Part shown: positions 52,090 through 64,000 of the stretch, one piece after another
Layout of the letters: each line of letters starts with the position of its first letter
How positions within the stretch are numbered: the first letter of the stretch is position 1
Assembly: GCA_015179025.1 (NCBI GenBank)
Contig: WHUX01000186.1
Location: 39,489-103,488, forward strand
Source of the DNA: Terfezia claveryi
Taxonomy: Eukaryota; Ascomycota; Pezizomycetes; Pezizales; Pezizaceae
Direction: 5' to 3'
DNA length: 64,000 nt
Position numbers and translations under genes: made by a program
Notes under the pieces: generated by a model
Database searches by the model: none
What the model was told of the DNA's origin: nothing
The model's input: the letters and a program-made list of their open reading frames with translations, nothing else

Positions 52090-52410
52090 AGTAACGAGTT
52101 TTAGCAGAATATAGCACTATAGTGTTTGAAACTGACAGTAGGCATAACGCAGTAGTAAGTTCTTTACTTTACAGTTTATGTTTATTTATTGAGGGCCCGA
52201 GTTCGATTCCCAGTGGAGGCAAGAAGTTAATTGCCTTAATATCACTGTCAGCGGACCGGGAGCAGGGTTGTCAGGTATCTATTCCTTAATGCTCCAGTTC
52301 ACTATATCTCCACCAAACTACAAGTCTACAATGAGGGCGACCTAAGAAGTAGTGTGATGGCGCTCGGAGTATAATGAACTGGGGTAACTCGTTTTGCCTT
52401 TTGACATAAA
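52090..52410 (+). repeat. tRNA-derived SINE candidate
   Basis: AACGCAGTAGTAAGT (about 52147) resembles a tRNA box A, and GAGTTCGATTCCC (about 52200) resembles box B, at tRNA-like spacing (about 50 bp). About 200 bp of non-coding tail follow. It does not fold into a full tRNA with correct T-stem pairing. No flanking duplication was found. Confidence 0.4.
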
Positions 52411-52699
52411 AGGGATTATTTCAAAATGCATATAATGCAGGTGAACTACAAGAACAAGTGCGGCTATGCTGGGAGACCATTTGTGTTGGAGTTTGGAATG
52501 GGATGGTGACTGCGTAGAGGGTAGAGGTTAAGGTAGACATGAATCTAGGAATATAGCATCAAATGATTTACGTTGGTTAGGCCAAATGCGTAAGGAAATA
52601 TAAGAAGATATGAATATTTATGCCATCCCGGAACGGCCTGGGTAATCTCGCAATCTCGCAACGGCCCGGTCCATACCGGTATGGCCTGGAATCCCGGAA
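52411..52699. other. Intergenic
   Basis: No gene. ATCCCGGAACGG is repeated at 52624 and 52692, with palindromic CCATACCGGTATGG between. Confidence 0.4.
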
Positions 52700-52935
52700 C
52701 GGACCAGAACATATATATGCGAGAAACTCATGCATTCGCGAGCTTATATATATATATGCGAGAAACTCGTGCTTTGAGAGACTTATATATATAAGCCCGT
52801 AAATGCATGGATTTCTCGCATATATATATGTGTGTCTCCAAAAGCACGAGTTTCTCGCATATATATATAAGCCTGCGAATGCATGGATTTCTCGCATATA
52901 TATATATAAGCCCGCGAATGCATGAATTCCTACGA
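52700..52935. repeat. AT-rich foldback of TATATATATGCGAGAAACTC units
   Basis: Two units point right (ATATGCGAGAAACTCATGCATTCG, then the GTGCTTT variant) and four point left (CGAATGCATGGATTTCTCGCATAT and relatives), giving a long imperfect hairpin with (TA)n at each unit junction. Confidence 0.75.
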
Positions 52936-53039
52936 TATATATCACAAAGCGTGAACTCCGCACATATCGCAGTACCACTCGCAGTACCCCGACTACGATT
53001 CCCCAATAAGACTATTTCCAGGCCAGGCATTGAATAGTA

Positions 53040-53507
53040 CAGCACCCGCGTGCGACAGGGGGCTGATCACTGTCATGCCACTTCTCTTGTTATCCCTTAT
53101 CTCATTGTCTTCGGAAAGTCTATATTGTCGGCCTTAGCAGTCGGCCTTGGCAACTATGGATTTCCTGTATATATACCTCCCTTCCCCGCGCATTTTCCCT
53201 TCGCTCTATATCCTAGAATATTACGGCGAGCATTAGAGTGAGTATTGGAGCGAGTAATAGAGTGAGTATTGGAGCGAGTATTGGAGCGAGTATTAGAGCG
53301 AGTTATTAGAGCGAGTATTGGAGCGAGTATTAGAGCGAGTGTTAGAGCGATTGAAGCAGCGAGTGCATGTTCTATATATATATCTATTACTCAATACTTC
53401 TGTGTATATAATTATTAGCGAATACAATGGATATTTCCGCTGCATGCATATTCAATGGCTGCAATAGTGGCTACGCACCTGGCTGGTATTAGAGCGTCGT
53501 ACATACA
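53040..53507 (-). repeat. LTR family A, copy 2 (3' LTR of gypsy relic 1)
   Basis: The minus strand starts TGTATGTACGACGCTC at 53507. It contains a 12-bp array GAGCGAGTATTG (53222-53350). It follows a minus-strand chromodomain-type integrase tail, as expected for a 3' LTR. The left boundary is approximate. Confidence 0.6.
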
Positions 53508-55580
53508 AGCGGAACTATAGCGATAACAATATGATGATGCCAAGGGAAGGAACTCTAATATCCTGAGATTGAAATATGCCAACCAGCGTCCAGACGGCTT
53601 TGGTTGCCCCAATGGTGTCAAGATTGTGTTGCAACTCAGCCGGGCGTCCAGATTGTATTGCAACTCAGTTGGGCGTCCAGATTGTGTTGCAACTCAGCCA
53701 GGCGTCCTGATTGTGTTGCAACGCAGCCAGGCGTCCAGACGCACAAGACGCACAGGACGCACTCGGGCTAGCTATCGCGTCCGGACGCTGGGCGGTGCGT
53801 CTGGACGCCACTTTTTTCTTGCTGATGTCCTCGACCTCCCACTCCTCTTCTCCTGCAATCACCAAGGGAGAAGATGGAGGTGATCTTTGACCTGGGAGAG
53901 GATTGTTCATGGCTGGTTTGATTTCTGAGACATGAACAACAGGGTGGCACTTGATATTCTTAGGGAACCTCAATCAATAGGCATGAGTGCCCACAGCAGC
54001 CACTACCTCGAATAGACCCAGAAACTTGTGGTCGAGCTTGCGAGATGGCTATTCTATCTGGAAGTGCCTACTGGAGAGCCATACCTTATCTTTTGGCTGA
54101 TATTTGGGGGCTGGCAATCATAATCTATTGTTATATTCGGCTTGCCTAGCTTGTGCATATTCTAGCTCAGCTTTCAGAGTAGAGTGGAGCTCCACAATTT
54201 CAGCTGCGAACTCTTTGGCTGGGGGGTAGATTCTCTTGAGGGGTGCTAGAGCATCCATGAATTAGGGGTGCCAACTGTAATTGGCTAGGAAAGGGGAGGT
54301 TTTCGAGGACTCCGAAAACTAGTTCCTGGCTATGAATTCATAGGTCGCTAGCAATAAAACCTAGTTGTCCTACTGATAATTAACAAAAGCCCTTAAATAC
54401 TGCTTTATGATAGCATTCATCCTCTCCTATTGGCTATCTATCTAGGAGTTATAAGCTATTGACAGATGAACTTTGATCCCTAAAAGTTTGTAGAAGTCTT
54501 GCTAGAATTCTAAGGTAAACTGGGGGCCACAGTTGGAGACAATTGATTCAGGGAGGCCATGGTACCAGAATACATTATTGAGGTACAGGTTGGGTAACTT
54601 TAGAGCAAAGCAGGTATCCCAGCAAGATATAATATGCCTTATCTTCGTCAATCGGTCTACCACTATTAAGGTGGCATTGAACCCAATATCTTCTAGCAAT
54701 CCTGTCACGAAGTCTATGGTCAGGTATAGCCAGGGTCGATCTAGGATGTCCAAAGGTTTCAGGGTCCTATATGGGGCATAGCGAACAGGCTTAGCATGTT
54801 TACAAACATGGCAGTTCCATATATACTATTCCATATCCTTCCATTAGTCGATCTATGTGTATTTCCTAGCTAGCAGCTCCAATATTTTAGCCACTCTTGA
54901 GTAGCCTACTACTGAGATATCATGGTATTCCTTGATTAATTGTAGCTGCAGCTTTACTTCTGGTATATAGAACCATTCAAGGTAATAAAGAAGACCTTTC
55001 TGGATGGTACATTCAGGTAGGAAGATCTTGAAGTAGTAGTACTAGCCAGAATCCACTGCAGTGATAATTTTACTAGCCAGAAGGTCTTCTTCATATGTCT
55101 GTTTTACTAGTTGTTGGAGGTTGGTCTCTGCATTAGCCTCAGTATTGGCCTTTGTACTAGCCTTAGCCCAGGCTTCAGCCAGCACATTGGTTACTAGATT
55201 GAGGTTTTCTGGCTTCAATACCACTTGATTTTGGTATTTTAGTCTTTCATTCCTCCTTTTAGAGAGATCTCCTGGTCAGTGCATTTGGCTTACTGCTGAC
55301 CTTTCTAAACTCATACCTGATTTTGAAGTAAAAACAGGACAGGAATTCTGAGTACCTAGCCTACTGACGATTTAGCAACTTGGTAGTTGTAAAGTATTCT
55401 AGGTTCTTGTTGTCGGAAAGTACTTCAATAATCCCCTTTGCTGACTCTTGGTAGGGCTTTCATTCCTCGAAAGCTCGTATGATGGCTATTAATTCCTTGT
55501 CATAGATCTCATAATTACACTCTGCTAGGGAGTGCTTTTTAGAGAAATAGGCTACTAGATAGAGAATATTACAGGCGGAC
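53508..55580 (-). mobile_element. Ty3/gypsy relic 1 (chromovirus type), 5'-truncated
   Basis: From right to left on the minus strand: RNase H ([20 protein letters not shown], about 55500-55550); the integrase zinc-binding region near 54800; the integrase core (DFVTGLLEDIGFNATLIVVDRL and LPESIVSNCGPQFTL, 54502-54753); and the C-terminal region (FPKNIKCHPVVHVSEIKP, EEEWEVEDI, 53860-53970), where a chromodomain should follow but a GC-rich minisatellite (53570-53790) takes over. The usual integrase motif SDRGPQF reads SNCGPQF here. Gag, protease and most of RT are missing at the 55580 junction with the next LTR. Confidence 0.8.
53570..53790. repeat. Minisatellite at chromodomain position of gypsy relic 1
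   Basis: Units of about 27 bp: GGGCGTCCAGATTGTGTTGC plus AACTCAG (four to five copies), then CGTCCAGACGC/CAGGACGC words. It interrupts or replaces the chromodomain coding sequence. Confidence 0.7.
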
Positions 55581-56180
55581 TGTAACTACAAATATACAAG
55601 TTGGTGGAAAGGATTTAAAAAGGATATCGGTGACCTAGAACAAGTATAAACACAGTAACAACTCAGGTGTAAAGTGGACTTGATAAGAGTAAAGCTATAT
55701 GTAGACTTAGAATACCGCTTGGGTCTTAATGTATTAACTATGTAAAAGCGGTAGGTTATATAGAAGCTTAGATCTGATAATGAGTAATCAGATCTGGATG
55801 ATACTTCCTATAACAGCTTAGTAGCATTAATGTCAGGTTGTTACCCAAATAGGAAGATGCTTCCCAATTAGGAACATTGCAGTCTAATATATATTGATTA
55901 GATAGCCCAAACTACAACGCTTTGCAGTCAGGTTAACAAACAGGAAATAACTTGAATACATCCAATAATAATACATAAATCACATATAATACAATATAAT
56001 GGAAACGAGAAGAGAAATACATACATGAGATCTGATGTCAGAGGCTACACACTTCAAAACGCCAATCTCTTTATCCACACTACCCTATTTGCATAGTTGA
56101 TCAGGCTATATCAGTTAGCATTATAGTAGAGTATTGGTATTAGCCCTTGAAGAGGTAGGTCTCTTACCTGAGCCTTAACA
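55581..56180 (-). repeat. LTR of gypsy relic 2 (3' LTR), 600 bp
   Basis: The minus strand starts TGTTAAGGCTCAGG at 56180, just after a purine-rich AACAGGGAGTAA, and ends GTAGTTACA at 55581, i.e. TG...CA ends. It lies downstream of the chromodomain stop at 56477. No matching 5' LTR was found to the right of the element. Confidence 0.65.
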
Positions 56181-56476
56181 TTACTCCCTGTTGCGAGACA
56201 GCTGTCCTCACCTGAACACAAGTCCTTCCGACCCTAGAGAAGACAAGTGTTAGTAAAAGCTTAGGTAACTATGATGGCGGATATAATACCATTGTTAGTA
56301 AGATACCTCTCTCACTATGGTATGGGGTACCATATGACTGGTGTACCTTCATATGCATGCCATGGCCATTAAAAACCAAACCTATCATTAAAAAACCCAC
56401 AGGGAAAAGGTGACGAGTAGGAGGGTAAAAGGTACTATGTTTTCATCCATAAAGTAACTTGACATAGGTCTAAACC

Positions 56477-59400
56477 TCAGATATCTCTTTCATTATGTGA
56501 CTTATTAGGGAACTTCTTTTGGTACTCTCTAAGCTTCTCTGGACAGTTATCTAACTTGTCAAAGGTCTCCCAAGTATCTTTAAATTCTATATATCCTTCC
56601 CAACGTACCCTGTACTTAACCACTCCTCTATTCTTGTGGGAGTCTATGATAGATTCAACTTTGAAGATATCTGGTTCATCTTTGTCCATATCTCGTGGCT
56701 GTCAAACTTCGAGCCTGTATGCGTATGTATCAATAGCTTCAATGAACCTTGTAGGGTCCTATCTACTTGCTGGTAAGGAAATGGTTGTTCCTAGCTCGTA
56801 TCTGTAGGTTCCGGCAGTCAACCAATACCCAATTATCAATAGCAAACCTGTATGCTTTTTCGAAGTGTAGAGCACTTCTTTTGTAGTTGATTTGCTTGAA
56901 GGTATCATGAATTTGGTTGTGCACTGTTGTCATTCGGTCTAGCCATTCTTCTACAGCGGGAGAGGAGAATTCATGGTTATCTAAGAGGTGGATGATATGA
57001 GGGTGGAAGCCATACAGACTTCGGTAAGGGGAGTATTTATGAGTGGAGTGGGCAGTAGTATTATAGGCAAACTCAACTAAAGGTAGCTATCATTTCCAAC
57101 GAGCTTGTCTATCATAACAGTAGATGCAGAGGTACTGCTTAAGTGTTTGGACTGCTCATTTAGCAAGTCCATTAGTTTAAGGATAGTAGGTAGTAGATAA
57201 GCGAAGGGTTATATTGAGCTTTTGGTTAAGCTCCTTGAGGAATCTAGAGGCGAACTGTAGACCACGGTCAGAGGTAATGTGTTGGGGAAGGCCATAGAGT
57301 CTCTATATCTCGTTAATATAGGTGTCAGCAATATCAGATGCTGTCCATATAGTTTTTACTGGAATATAGTGTTATACTTTCGTGAACTGGTCTGTGATAA
57401 TGAGTATAGCATTAAAACCTTCTGACTCTAGTAGCTCAATAACGAAGTCCATGGCTATTTCCTCAAATAGTCATTCTCAAGTTGGCATTGGTACCAACTT
57501 TGTTTGGCTACTATGTCTATCTGCATTTGCTTTCTGACACTTAGTACATCCTGCCACATAGTTCCCAATATCTTCCTACTACTTATCCTATGTAAAGTTC
57601 CTTGACACTAGCTCTTGAATACGATATCTTCCCCAATGTCCTACTACTTGACTATCATGGTGCTGCCTTAGCACTTCCAACTTAAACTTGGGAAGTACAA
57701 TCCATAGTCCATCCTTCTTTTGCCATCCTACTACGTCTATCCCTTCTACTTCCATGTCTTCTGCTTCCTCTTCATCCTCTTCCCCTAGTACTATAAGCTG
57801 TCCTTCTTTGAAAAATCAGGCATCTATACTTGATTTCTCTTCCCCTGAATGTCTAGACAGGCCATCAGGCTTACCCATATCTGAACCGGGTCTGTAGTGA
57901 ATGTGGTAGATAAACTCGGACATGCGGAGATACCAGGTAGCTTGACGGGAGTTGAGCTTCTACTTGGTGTTGAAATATTGTAACCCTTGGTGGTTTGTAT
58001 AGACGTTCACTACTATGCTAACCAACCAATTATGCTACTTCCGGAAGCAATCTACAATTACAAACAATTCTTTATCATGGATAGGCCAATTGCGTTGAGC
58101 TATGGAGAGGGTTTTTGCATAGTATTCGACAGGGTGGAGCTGCTTTCCTCCATTGACAATATGATATTGAGAAAGAATACTAGTAATAGCCTGATTGCTT
58201 GCATTAGTCTCCATAATTGTCTTGACTTGCCTGTCAAACTGTGTAAGGATTGGTGCTGTGAGGAATCGTTCTCGAAGGTCTTTGAAGGCTTACTATTGTT
58301 CATGCCCCCAACTGAAAGGAACATCTTTTGTTAAGTTGATTAATAGGCATGCCTTTACACTATAGTTGGCAATAAATCGATAATAGTAATTAGCAAAGCC
58401 TAAGAATGCTTGTACCTCTTTCTTCTTAGTAGGAATAGGCCATTGTGACATGGTTTCAAGCTTGGAGGGATCCATTTGGACTTGTTGACTATTGACGATA
58501 TGACTGAGGAATAAGGTCTCTTGAACATGGAATTCAGACTTTGTAAGGTTAACTGCTAGCCCATGCTAAATGTATTACTGAAGAACTTTTTGGACTAGCT
58601 GCTGATGTTCTTCTTCTATCTCACCTCCGTAGATGAGTATGTTATCCGAGTACCAGATATACCCTTCTATATCCTTAAGGATTGTATCCATCATCTCTTG
58701 AAAAGTGGTAGGAGCATTAGTCAATCCGAATGGTATAATAGTATACTCGAATAGTCCCTTCTTTGTTCTGAACACTGTCTTCTACTCATCTCCTGGTGCA
58801 ATTCTGATTAGGTTATACCCATTTTTTGGTCCAATCGTGTAAACCATTTACCTCCACGAGTTTTATCGAGTAACTCTGAAATAAGAGGGAGCGAGTATTT
58901 GTTTGGGATTGTAAGACGGTTGAGGGCTCGATAATCGACACAGAGCCTTAAGGATCTATCTTTCTTTTGAATAAAGAGAATAGGAGCACTAGCGGAGGAG
59001 CGTGAGCATCGAACTTTCGTTGTAGGCAGATTTTCGTCAAGGTACTTCTGGAGAGCTTCATCTTCTTCCCATATAGTCTTATAGATAGCCCTGAATAGTA
59101 TCTTTGCATTTGGATCTTGGAGAAGGATTTTGTGGTCCTATGGCTTATATTTAGGGAGTCTAGCTGCCTGTTCTACAGTAAAGCAATATGCATAACAAGA
59201 GTATTATTCACTTACGTCAATAATAAGCACAATTTTACTATCTTCTAGTGGCTCTTCAACTTCAAGAACAGAAACAGTAGGAATTCATCTAATAGAACAT
59301 GGGATGGTCAAACCTATAGAAACTTGTCTCTGGCACCTGTCCTGAGTATCCACCAAAAATCCATTCTCTATTAACCAAGATAAACCTAAAATAACATCCT

Positions 59401-61140
59401 TCTTCCCAATATCCAAAACTTCGGCATCCATTCTGAACTTACCCAAAAAACAAGATGAGGAATCTAACATATCAAACCTAGTGTTAACTACCTATTTTCC
59501 TCCAAAAATTCAAGATCTATCTTCTTATCTAACTTTAACTTCCCTAGCTCTTTTCCAAATTCCTAACTTAGTTGCCAATCTTTTTCCAACGACTAGAGTA
59601 CTAGTTCCACAGTCTACCACTGCTTCAACCTCTTCCCCAGCAATAAAAATTCGGACCTTCAAAAGAGAAGAGTGTCTAGGAGTACATCCGATGGTAGGTG
59701 ATGTACTCCTTACTCGTTTCCCGACTGTTCTTCTTCTTCAGAGCCTAGCTCTATAATTCTTAATTGTCCCTTATCCATTCGTACTTTCTTATTGGTAGGT
59801 ACTAGTGTCTGACTAGTAGTAGAAGTAGTAGAGGCATTAAATGGAGGGGGGGTTTTAGTAGTTCTTTGGCTTCTGCACTCGTAATATTTTTGAGTGCTTC
59901 TTCCACAGTTAGTATATCTTCCTTCTTTTTATTGTTTGTTAAAGATGGAACTTGGGAGGCATTCTGTTTTTGATGAGCCAGTAGCAGTTGTAGTAGAGTT
60001 TCTTCCTTAAAACTGTACTCATTCATCAAATGTTCGTTTCTTTGAGGCTGGTTGAGATGGAGTAGTATGGCGGTTACGACTCTAGAACTCAGTATTGATA
60101 ATATCCATTTCAATGAGTTTTTGTCTCCATTGATGAGGAAAGGTGCAGAGGTTTTCGTAATGGGCTATTGATTTGCAGAGGTCATGGGGAAGATTAGAGA
60201 TGATAATATTAATAACTTATATCTCGGATAATTTGGTATAATTATTGAGCCTATCTACCTCTGGTAGGTAGTCTAAAACAGAACCAGTCATTTTTAGTCC
60301 TGCTAAGTCATAATATGCTCGGTCTGCCTGGTAGTAATCTCCATAATATAGTTCCATCACCTCTTTAACTTCCTTCCAAGTATGATACTTAATCCGATTT
60401 GCCTTCCACCAATCTAATGCTTTTCCATCCATTAATAACCCAATATATGCCAACTTCTGGTCTTTATTTCGAGTAAGAGTGATAAGAAAGTAATCATCCA
60501 TTTGAAGGATCCAGTCTTCAAGATGTGTTCGGTCCCCCTTGAATTTATTTGTAGGTAGTGCTTTGCCTGCTATTTGCTTACCTTCGAAGATCCTAAGTCC
60601 TACTAGAAGTGGTAGTGGAGGAGTAGGGTCTCTGGGTCGTCATTGTTTTGCTGGTGGTGGAGGAGGTGGTGGTATACCTCCTGCTGCTTGCTCGAGTCTT
60701 TATGCTGTATTTGCTGGAGGATGTATAGGCTGAGGAGCTTGTACTTGATGTTCTACCCTTTCAAGTCAGTCTTGAAAGTTAGAGAATTGTCCTTTTATAC
60801 TACTGATTTGTCCTTCAATACTAGCGAACCGTTGTTGGTATTGGTCATTATAAAAGTTAGCTTGTCTCTTGAGGTATCGAAGGTTGTGGTGAATTATTTG
60901 AAACTTCTTTGTCTGATTCTCTTGTCTCAAAATAATAAGGTTCTGGATTTGAGAAAGTGCACTTTATATATAATTTGATAGTTGTATATGCTTGTTGGCA
61001 GCAGCATTAGCTGTATTCTAGATGTCTGCTGCACTTCGCTAAATAAATTCGGTATGTGCTGTCTGTGTCTGTTGCAGCTGCTATACTTGTGCGAGTGCAG
61101 CTTGCTTTTCTGCTTCTAGTCATTGAACCTGTGCCTTCAT
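56477..61140 (-). pseudogene. Ty3/gypsy chromovirus polyprotein (relic 2)
   Basis: Decoded on the minus strand from about 61140: a Gln-rich coiled-coil gag N-terminus; gag (DWILQMDDYFLITLTRNK, ALDWWKANRI, 60217-60540); a Lys-rich linker; a protease-like region (FRMDAEVLDIGKKDVILGLSWL, 59285-59470); reverse transcriptase (LFEYTIIPFGLTNAPTTFQ and IWYSDNILIYGG, 58575-58775; IPTKKKEVQAFLGFANYYYR, 58293-58475); RNase H (VYTNHQGLQYFNTK, SEFIYHIHYRPGSD, about 57900-58010); integrase (LPQHITSDRGLQFASRFLKE, about 57230-57310); and a well-preserved chromodomain (56477-56689: FKVESIIDSHKNRGVVKYRVRWEGY). Many stops, and the RT catalytic motif reads SDN instead of DD, so it is inactive. The order and the terminal chromodomain define a chromovirus. 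Confidence 0.85.
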
Positions 61141-61289
61141 GTAATGGAGAACGTTAGTTTCATTGCTTATATAATTGATTATATACTTTTGTATTTCCTA
61201 TATTACTACTATGTTATATAACTAAGCCTCCCAGTTGAAGGACTAGTCTTCTACCACCTCCTATTACTTTATAAGCGTCCATAGTACGT
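61141..61289. other. Junction between two LTR retroelements
   Basis: AT-rich, no coding signal. The 5' LTR expected for the minus-strand chromovirus is absent here. Confidence 0.4.
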
Positions 61290-62051
61290 GGAAGTTGCCA
61301 TGGGAACTTCCATGGAACTTACCATATGAGCACACCCTCATTATGGCCGCATGACCTCTGTTTAAAGGTGTGTGAGTCACTACTATGGCCACATGACCAT
61401 TGTTTAAGGCGTGTGACTCATTACCATGGCCACATGACCCCTTTTGTACAGCGCACCACCTTCTGGTGTGCCACCCTTTATTGTATTTATTTCCTTAGTC
61501 ATTAGATCTCAAAGGAGTATAAATAGGCCGCTGGATTCCCTCTGGAATCCACAGAAGAGAAGAAGCAACCAAGCAAGCACACAGAGCAAGCAAGCCTATA
61601 TTCCGATCAGATCAAGATCATATAGCTTAGATAGCACAAATCATATAAGATAGATTAATTCAGTTAATTACTGTTCCCTTTGGGAACGTCCCACATAGTA
61701 ATCTCCCTACCCTTCTAAGGTCTTACCTCAGCAGAACCGAAATACACAAACGTCTGTGCCTACAGATATAGATTGTATAAACGGTACCGAATGAATACTG
61801 TCTAGTACCATTCATTACATTTTTTTTAACTTACTTACCTAATCTTTACTCTTAAATCCAAGGCCTGATCAACCTTCGGATACCTTTATTATACTCACGC
61901 AAGTGTATACAATTTGACACCCAAGTGCACATATAAAATCGATATCGTTATTCAACTAGCTAGCCAACAAAATCCAACAAACGAGACATCAGACTCTCAA
62001 CTGCAGTACATCAACAAAAGACTTAGAAGCAAGCTAAGCAGAGCTCTAACA
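61290..62051 (+). repeat. 5' LTR of a plus-strand LTR retrotransposon
   Basis: Contains three tandem variants of CCACATGACC..TTTAA..GTGTGAGTCA (61345-61445), a probable promoter/transcription region (TATAAATAGG, 61517-61526), and ends CTCTAACA just before a primer-binding-like TGGTATCCC. The left end is approximate (TGGAAGTTGCCATGG). Confidence 0.55.
61517..61526 (+). promoter_or_regulatory. TATA box of the LTR promoter
   Basis: TATAAATAGG, about 230 bp into the LTR and followed by a purine-rich leader, is a good core-promoter candidate for the retrotransposon. Confidence 0.45.
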
Positions 62052-62056
62052 GGCAG

Positions 62057-62072
62057 TGGTATCCCACATTAA
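62057..62072 (+). promoter_or_regulatory. Primer-binding site candidate
   Basis: TGGTATCCCACATTAA, five bases after the LTR end. TGGTATC can pair with the 3' end of a tRNA ending GATACCA. Confidence 0.5.
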
Positions 62073-64000
62073 ACAATCCCACCCTCGTTCACAACACTTT
62101 TCCCAATAAGATCGACAACTCATCTTGTACTCCTGGCAACCGCCATTACATCTGTACCTGTAAATCCAGTACACCATTGAAAAACCGGCCCCCCAGGTCC
62201 CAGGAATAATTGGTCTAAACAACCAAGCGTACAATCCCAAGGCTCAAATCTCGCTGCCTCCACTGCAGCCATTTCCTCCAAAAAAGAATTACCTCCATCA
62301 GAACCTTCCTTAGGCCCAGACATCTCTACCAATACCTCTGCGCCCCCAACGTCTACCTCAACACACCAATCAGAAAAGTGACACTCTTCCGGAAGAACTA
62401 GAACTAGATTCTAACCAGTAGACGAAGAAAAACCAGGACCATAAGAAACATCAGGTCCTACATCCAGCCTCACTAGCCTCGTGAGCCACCGAGCCAACAG
62501 AACCGTCAGTCGAACGGAGATCATAAGGATCATCAGCCACCACACCATCAGCATAGAAAGGTGCCAAAGAAGAAAAGTAACTCGACGATCGTATCGCATA
62601 ACCAGCTGCATTTGGTTGCGACAGATGACGAAATCAGACAAAATGGCGTCTAAACTTAGTAAGAAGACTAAGAGGTCGAGACGGTTAACTATGTTACCTG
62701 AAGATATTAGAAATTAGTAGAAGAAACTCCCAGAAAGACCAGATTTATAGTCCTAACACAGAAGGGGAAATAAATCTGCCCATGGATATAGAAATAGGAG
62801 AACCAGGCAGAGCTGGACCAAACTATATTTTAGTATGGCTCTACCTCTGCACCAGAAGAATTTTGGGATAGACATCTTCCAACAATTGAGGAGATTTTGA
62901 AATATACTCGCTCAATGGGACATGCCCAACAGTATCATCCTGATGATACTCGACTCTTAATGGAAGCCATAGTAAAACACTATTTATGGCTAACACCTTA
63001 CCCATTCAAAGAAAAGGACTTAGAAATGAACGTATTTTTACATAAGGAATTAAAGAAACCTGTTGTTCCACTCTTAAGGAAACCGAATTGGGTAATAAAT
63101 AACTGGGAAGAAATAATGGCATTCATGATGAGCGGCACTCATCTAGAAGAATCAGCACATACCGCGGAGGATTTTTTCAATCCTAGCAAAGAACTTCTAG
63201 GAGCGTTCCTGAGAACACCAAGAGATCAATCGAAAGGCAAAGGTCGAGCACCTGAGACACCAGAAAGGAGGACTGAGTCAGCCAAAGAACCAGACGACAA
63301 AGACCAACCACCAGAAGATATAGAATTACCAGAAGACGATGATGATCTAGATACAGAACTAGACCAACAGAAGCAGAAAACACAAGGAGGAGGACGAGAC
63401 CCCAATAATAGCGGAGATGATAGCTCGGACTCTGATAAGGCATCGTCAGTTGCAAGTCAAACTCTTAAAAGAAAACCCAAATGAGGAAAATCAGTTAAAC
63501 ACCAGCAATGGGAATCTACAACAGGAATGGTTACAACGAGTAACTATAAAGTAACGAATGCTTTAAAAGGAATAAAGATTGATATGCCAGAAAAATTAAG
63601 AGGAGAAGACAAAAAATGGCAAGACTCACAATATTTTGACTCTTGAGCCACAGCAATGCAACGTTGGTTTGTTCTCAAAAGAATAGATTTGGAAGGTGCT
63701 TCAGCTTGGAAATTGTTGGATTCAGAATAGAAGGAAGCACACTTACTACTTATAATCAATTCCTAAGAGAAAAAGAAAAGAATGCGACATTCTTTGGTTT
63801 CATACTAGCGCTAAGGGATTTTCTGATACCATCTACTAGTAAGGACATTTTGTGGAAACGATGGGAGACAGCTACACCATACAAGGACGGATGTCACATG
63901 GGAATCAAACAGTTTGCTAACTAGCTCACTGAAATGCAAATTAAATTGATTGACAAGGATGGCAAACAATCAATATTGCAGGAAGTAAAAAGAAGAAAGT
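62073..64000 (+). pseudogene. gag region of the LTR retrotransposon, truncated by the window
   Basis: Decoded on the plus strand in shifting frames: INLPMDIEIGEPGRAGP (about 62775), then a 195-codon frame (62897-63484) starting MKYTRSMGHAQQYHPDD with EAIVKHYLWLTPYPFKEKD, a helical gag-like core and a highly acidic C-terminus (PEDIELPEDDDDLDTEL). A second gag segment follows to the window end (MPEKLRGEDKKWQDSQYFDS, stop, ATAMQRWF; then SAWKLLDS). Several in-frame stops. Protease and RT would lie beyond 64000. I assign it as gag from position and composition. Confidence 0.55.

Overview
The window looks like a transposon-dense block of a filamentous ascomycete genome. The evidence is short (about 50-65 bp) spliceosomal introns with CTAAC/CTAAT-type branch sites, a dispersed 5S rRNA gene, Tad-like LINE relics, chromodomain Ty3/gypsy relics and pogo/Fot1-like elements. 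A Pezizomycete (truffle-like) genome would fit the repeat density, but that is inference; no marker gene fixes the species. Only a few host-type genes are supported. Most of the sequence is nested, decayed mobile DNA and minisatellites.

Layout. 0-6 kb: a 440-bp interspersed repeat, a 23-bp minisatellite and a broken PD-(D/E)XK nuclease-fold gene (copy 1). 6.1-8.3 kb: a decayed pogo-like transposon with matching ends. 8.4-11.5 kb: LTR pieces, a gag relic carrying a 63-bp hAT-type miniature element with a perfect 8-bp target duplication, and a 5S rRNA gene. 11.56-16.5 kb: a Penelope-like retroelement (PLE) with two direct and one inverted terminal repeats, a hammerhead ribozyme, and a 150-bp duplication of its target. 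16.9-18.2 kb: a two-exon coiled-coil protein gene. 19.5-22.5 kb: two Tad-like LINE relics, one interrupted by a copy of the 0.4-kb repeat. 23.3-23.9, 30.6-31.0 and 46.3-48.2 kb: three relics of a GINGER/KRBA2-type integrase transposon. 24.9-25.8 kb: a deletion derivative of a second pogo family. 26.3-27.9 and 31.8-33.3 kb: two further nuclease-fold paralogues, the second intact. 28-30 kb and 38 kb: Ty1/copia LTR pieces with a half-tRNA primer-binding site. 35.3-37.6 kb: a three-exon gene joining a coiled coil, a PD-(D/E)XK-like domain and a protein kinase domain. 39.7-46.0 kb: a 6.3-kb inverted repeat (about 3-kb arms, 320-bp spacer) built largely of minisatellites. 48-52 kb: minisatellite blocks. 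52-61 kb: a SINE candidate, an AT-rich foldback and two decayed chromodomain Ty3/gypsy elements. 61.3-64 kb: the 5' end of another LTR retrotransposon.

The host-type genes do not form a pathway. What they share is the nuclease fold: three paralogues plus the nuclease-kinase fusion in 33 kb. Comparable nuclease-kinase combinations are known among Crinkler-like eukaryotic effectors and fungal FunK1-type kinases. The most notable non-protein objects are the PLE with its ribozyme-bearing repeats and long target duplication, and the giant palindrome.
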